From: CAYYOS01 sp964473355
GTDB lineage: Bacteria > Pseudomonadota > Gammaproteobacteria > Burkholderiales > REEB80
DNA length: 6,249 bases
Direction of reading: 5' to 3'
NCBI GenBank assembly: GCA_964473355.1
Contig: CAYYOS010000140.1
Location: 1-6,249, forward strand
In this document: positions 6,009 through 6,249 of the stretch, piece after piece
Layout: each line of letters starts with the position of its first letter
Numbering within the stretch: position 1 is the first letter of the stretch
Made by a program: the position numbers and the translations under genes
The notes under the pieces: model-generated
What the model was told of the DNA's origin: nothing
What the model saw: the letters and a program-made list of their open reading frames with translations, nothing else
Databases searched by the model: none

Positions 6009-6249
6009 GCCTGGGCCGCCTCGGAAAGCCGGCCGGGAATTTGCCCGATAGATCCCGCACCCATGGTGACCACCACGTCGCCGACCGCTACTGAATCCAA
6101 AATTGTTTGCGGTAAATCAGCAATATTTTCCACGAACACCGGCTCTACTTTTCCCACTACACGAATTGCCCGCGCCAACGCGCGGCCATCCGCGGCAACG
6201 ATGGGCAACTCTCCCGCGGGATATATTTCAGCCAGCCAAAGTTTGTCGG
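6005..6249 (-). CDS. murC: UDP-N-acetylmuramate--L-alanine ligase MurC, C-terminal part only
   Basis: MurC is the cytoplasmic ATP-dependent ligase that adds L-Ala to UDP-MurNAc, the first peptide step of peptidoglycan precursor synthesis. Only the last 80 residues are visible; the gene runs off the right edge, so the N-terminal UDP-binding and central ATPase domains are outside the window. The fragment reads in frame from the edge and carries C-terminal (third) Mur ligase domain signatures: LAEIYPAGELPI (residues 5-16 of the fragment), DGRALARAI and VVVTMGAGSIGQI (about 58-70), matching the E. coli MurC tail (EVYPAGE..., GAGNIGKIA). The TGA stop overlaps the murB ATG as ATGA, implying translational coupling. 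An internal TTG near 6208 is a leucine codon within the gene, not a start. MurC is favoured over Mpl or other Mur ligases because murB and ddl follow directly. Confidence 0.95.
   Translation of the reverse strand, partial: DKLWLAEIYPAGELPIVAADGRALARAIRVVGKVEPVFVENIADLPQTILDSVAVGDVVVTMGAGSIGQIPGRLSEAAQA

Noticed and set aside
5070..6249. MurC-Ddl or MurC-MurB gene fusion or frameshift
   Set aside because: The stops of murC (6005-6007) and murB (5070-5072) are clear and the frames change at both junctions with normal start codons; these are ordinary overlaps.

Overview
This 6.2 kb window is a piece of the dcw (division and cell wall) cluster of a Gram-negative bacterium, most likely a gammaproteobacterium. 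All recognised genes lie on the minus strand. In transcription order, from the right edge to the left, they are murC (3' end only), murB, ddl (ddlB type), ftsQ, ftsA, ftsZ and lpxC. The presence of lpxC (lipid A synthesis) directly after ftsZ, and FtsZ ending in the same tail as the E. coli protein (LDIPAFLRKQAD), point to Gammaproteobacteria. murB sits between murC and ddl, which is not the enterobacterial arrangement (E. coli keeps murB elsewhere). The LpxC sequence also resembles the Pseudomonas type more than the E. coli type. This suggests a non-enteric gammaproteobacterium; the genus cannot be told from the sequence by eye.

Layout: murC (6005 to the right edge) overlaps murB by 4 nt in an ATGA junction. 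murB overlaps ddl by 10 nt. ddl overlaps ftsQ by a few nt at a GTG-ATG-ATG start cluster. ftsQ and ftsA are separated by 1 nt. ftsA and ftsZ are separated by 22 nt that contain a good Shine-Dalgarno sequence. ftsZ and lpxC are separated by 65 nt that contain a near-perfect GC-rich hairpin immediately after the ftsZ stop. The left 63 nt, beyond the lpxC stop, hold no gene that can be recognised.

Together the genes cover cytoplasmic peptidoglycan precursor synthesis (MurC and MurB make and extend UDP-MurNAc, Ddl supplies D-Ala-D-Ala), the early and middle divisome (FtsZ ring, its membrane tether FtsA, and the FtsQ scaffold), and the committed step of lipid A synthesis (LpxC). The tight overlaps suggest one polycistronic, translationally coupled unit from murC to ftsA, a separately initiated ftsZ, and a partly independent lpxC.

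Every gene looks intact with family motifs in place. I see no mobile element, CRISPR array, RNA gene, frameshift or foreign cargo, and no evidence of an undescribed system. The points worth a second look are small: the ftsZ-lpxC hairpin, the weak lpxC ribosome binding site, start-site choices for ftsQ and ftsA, and a few sequence variations in FtsZ and LpxC.
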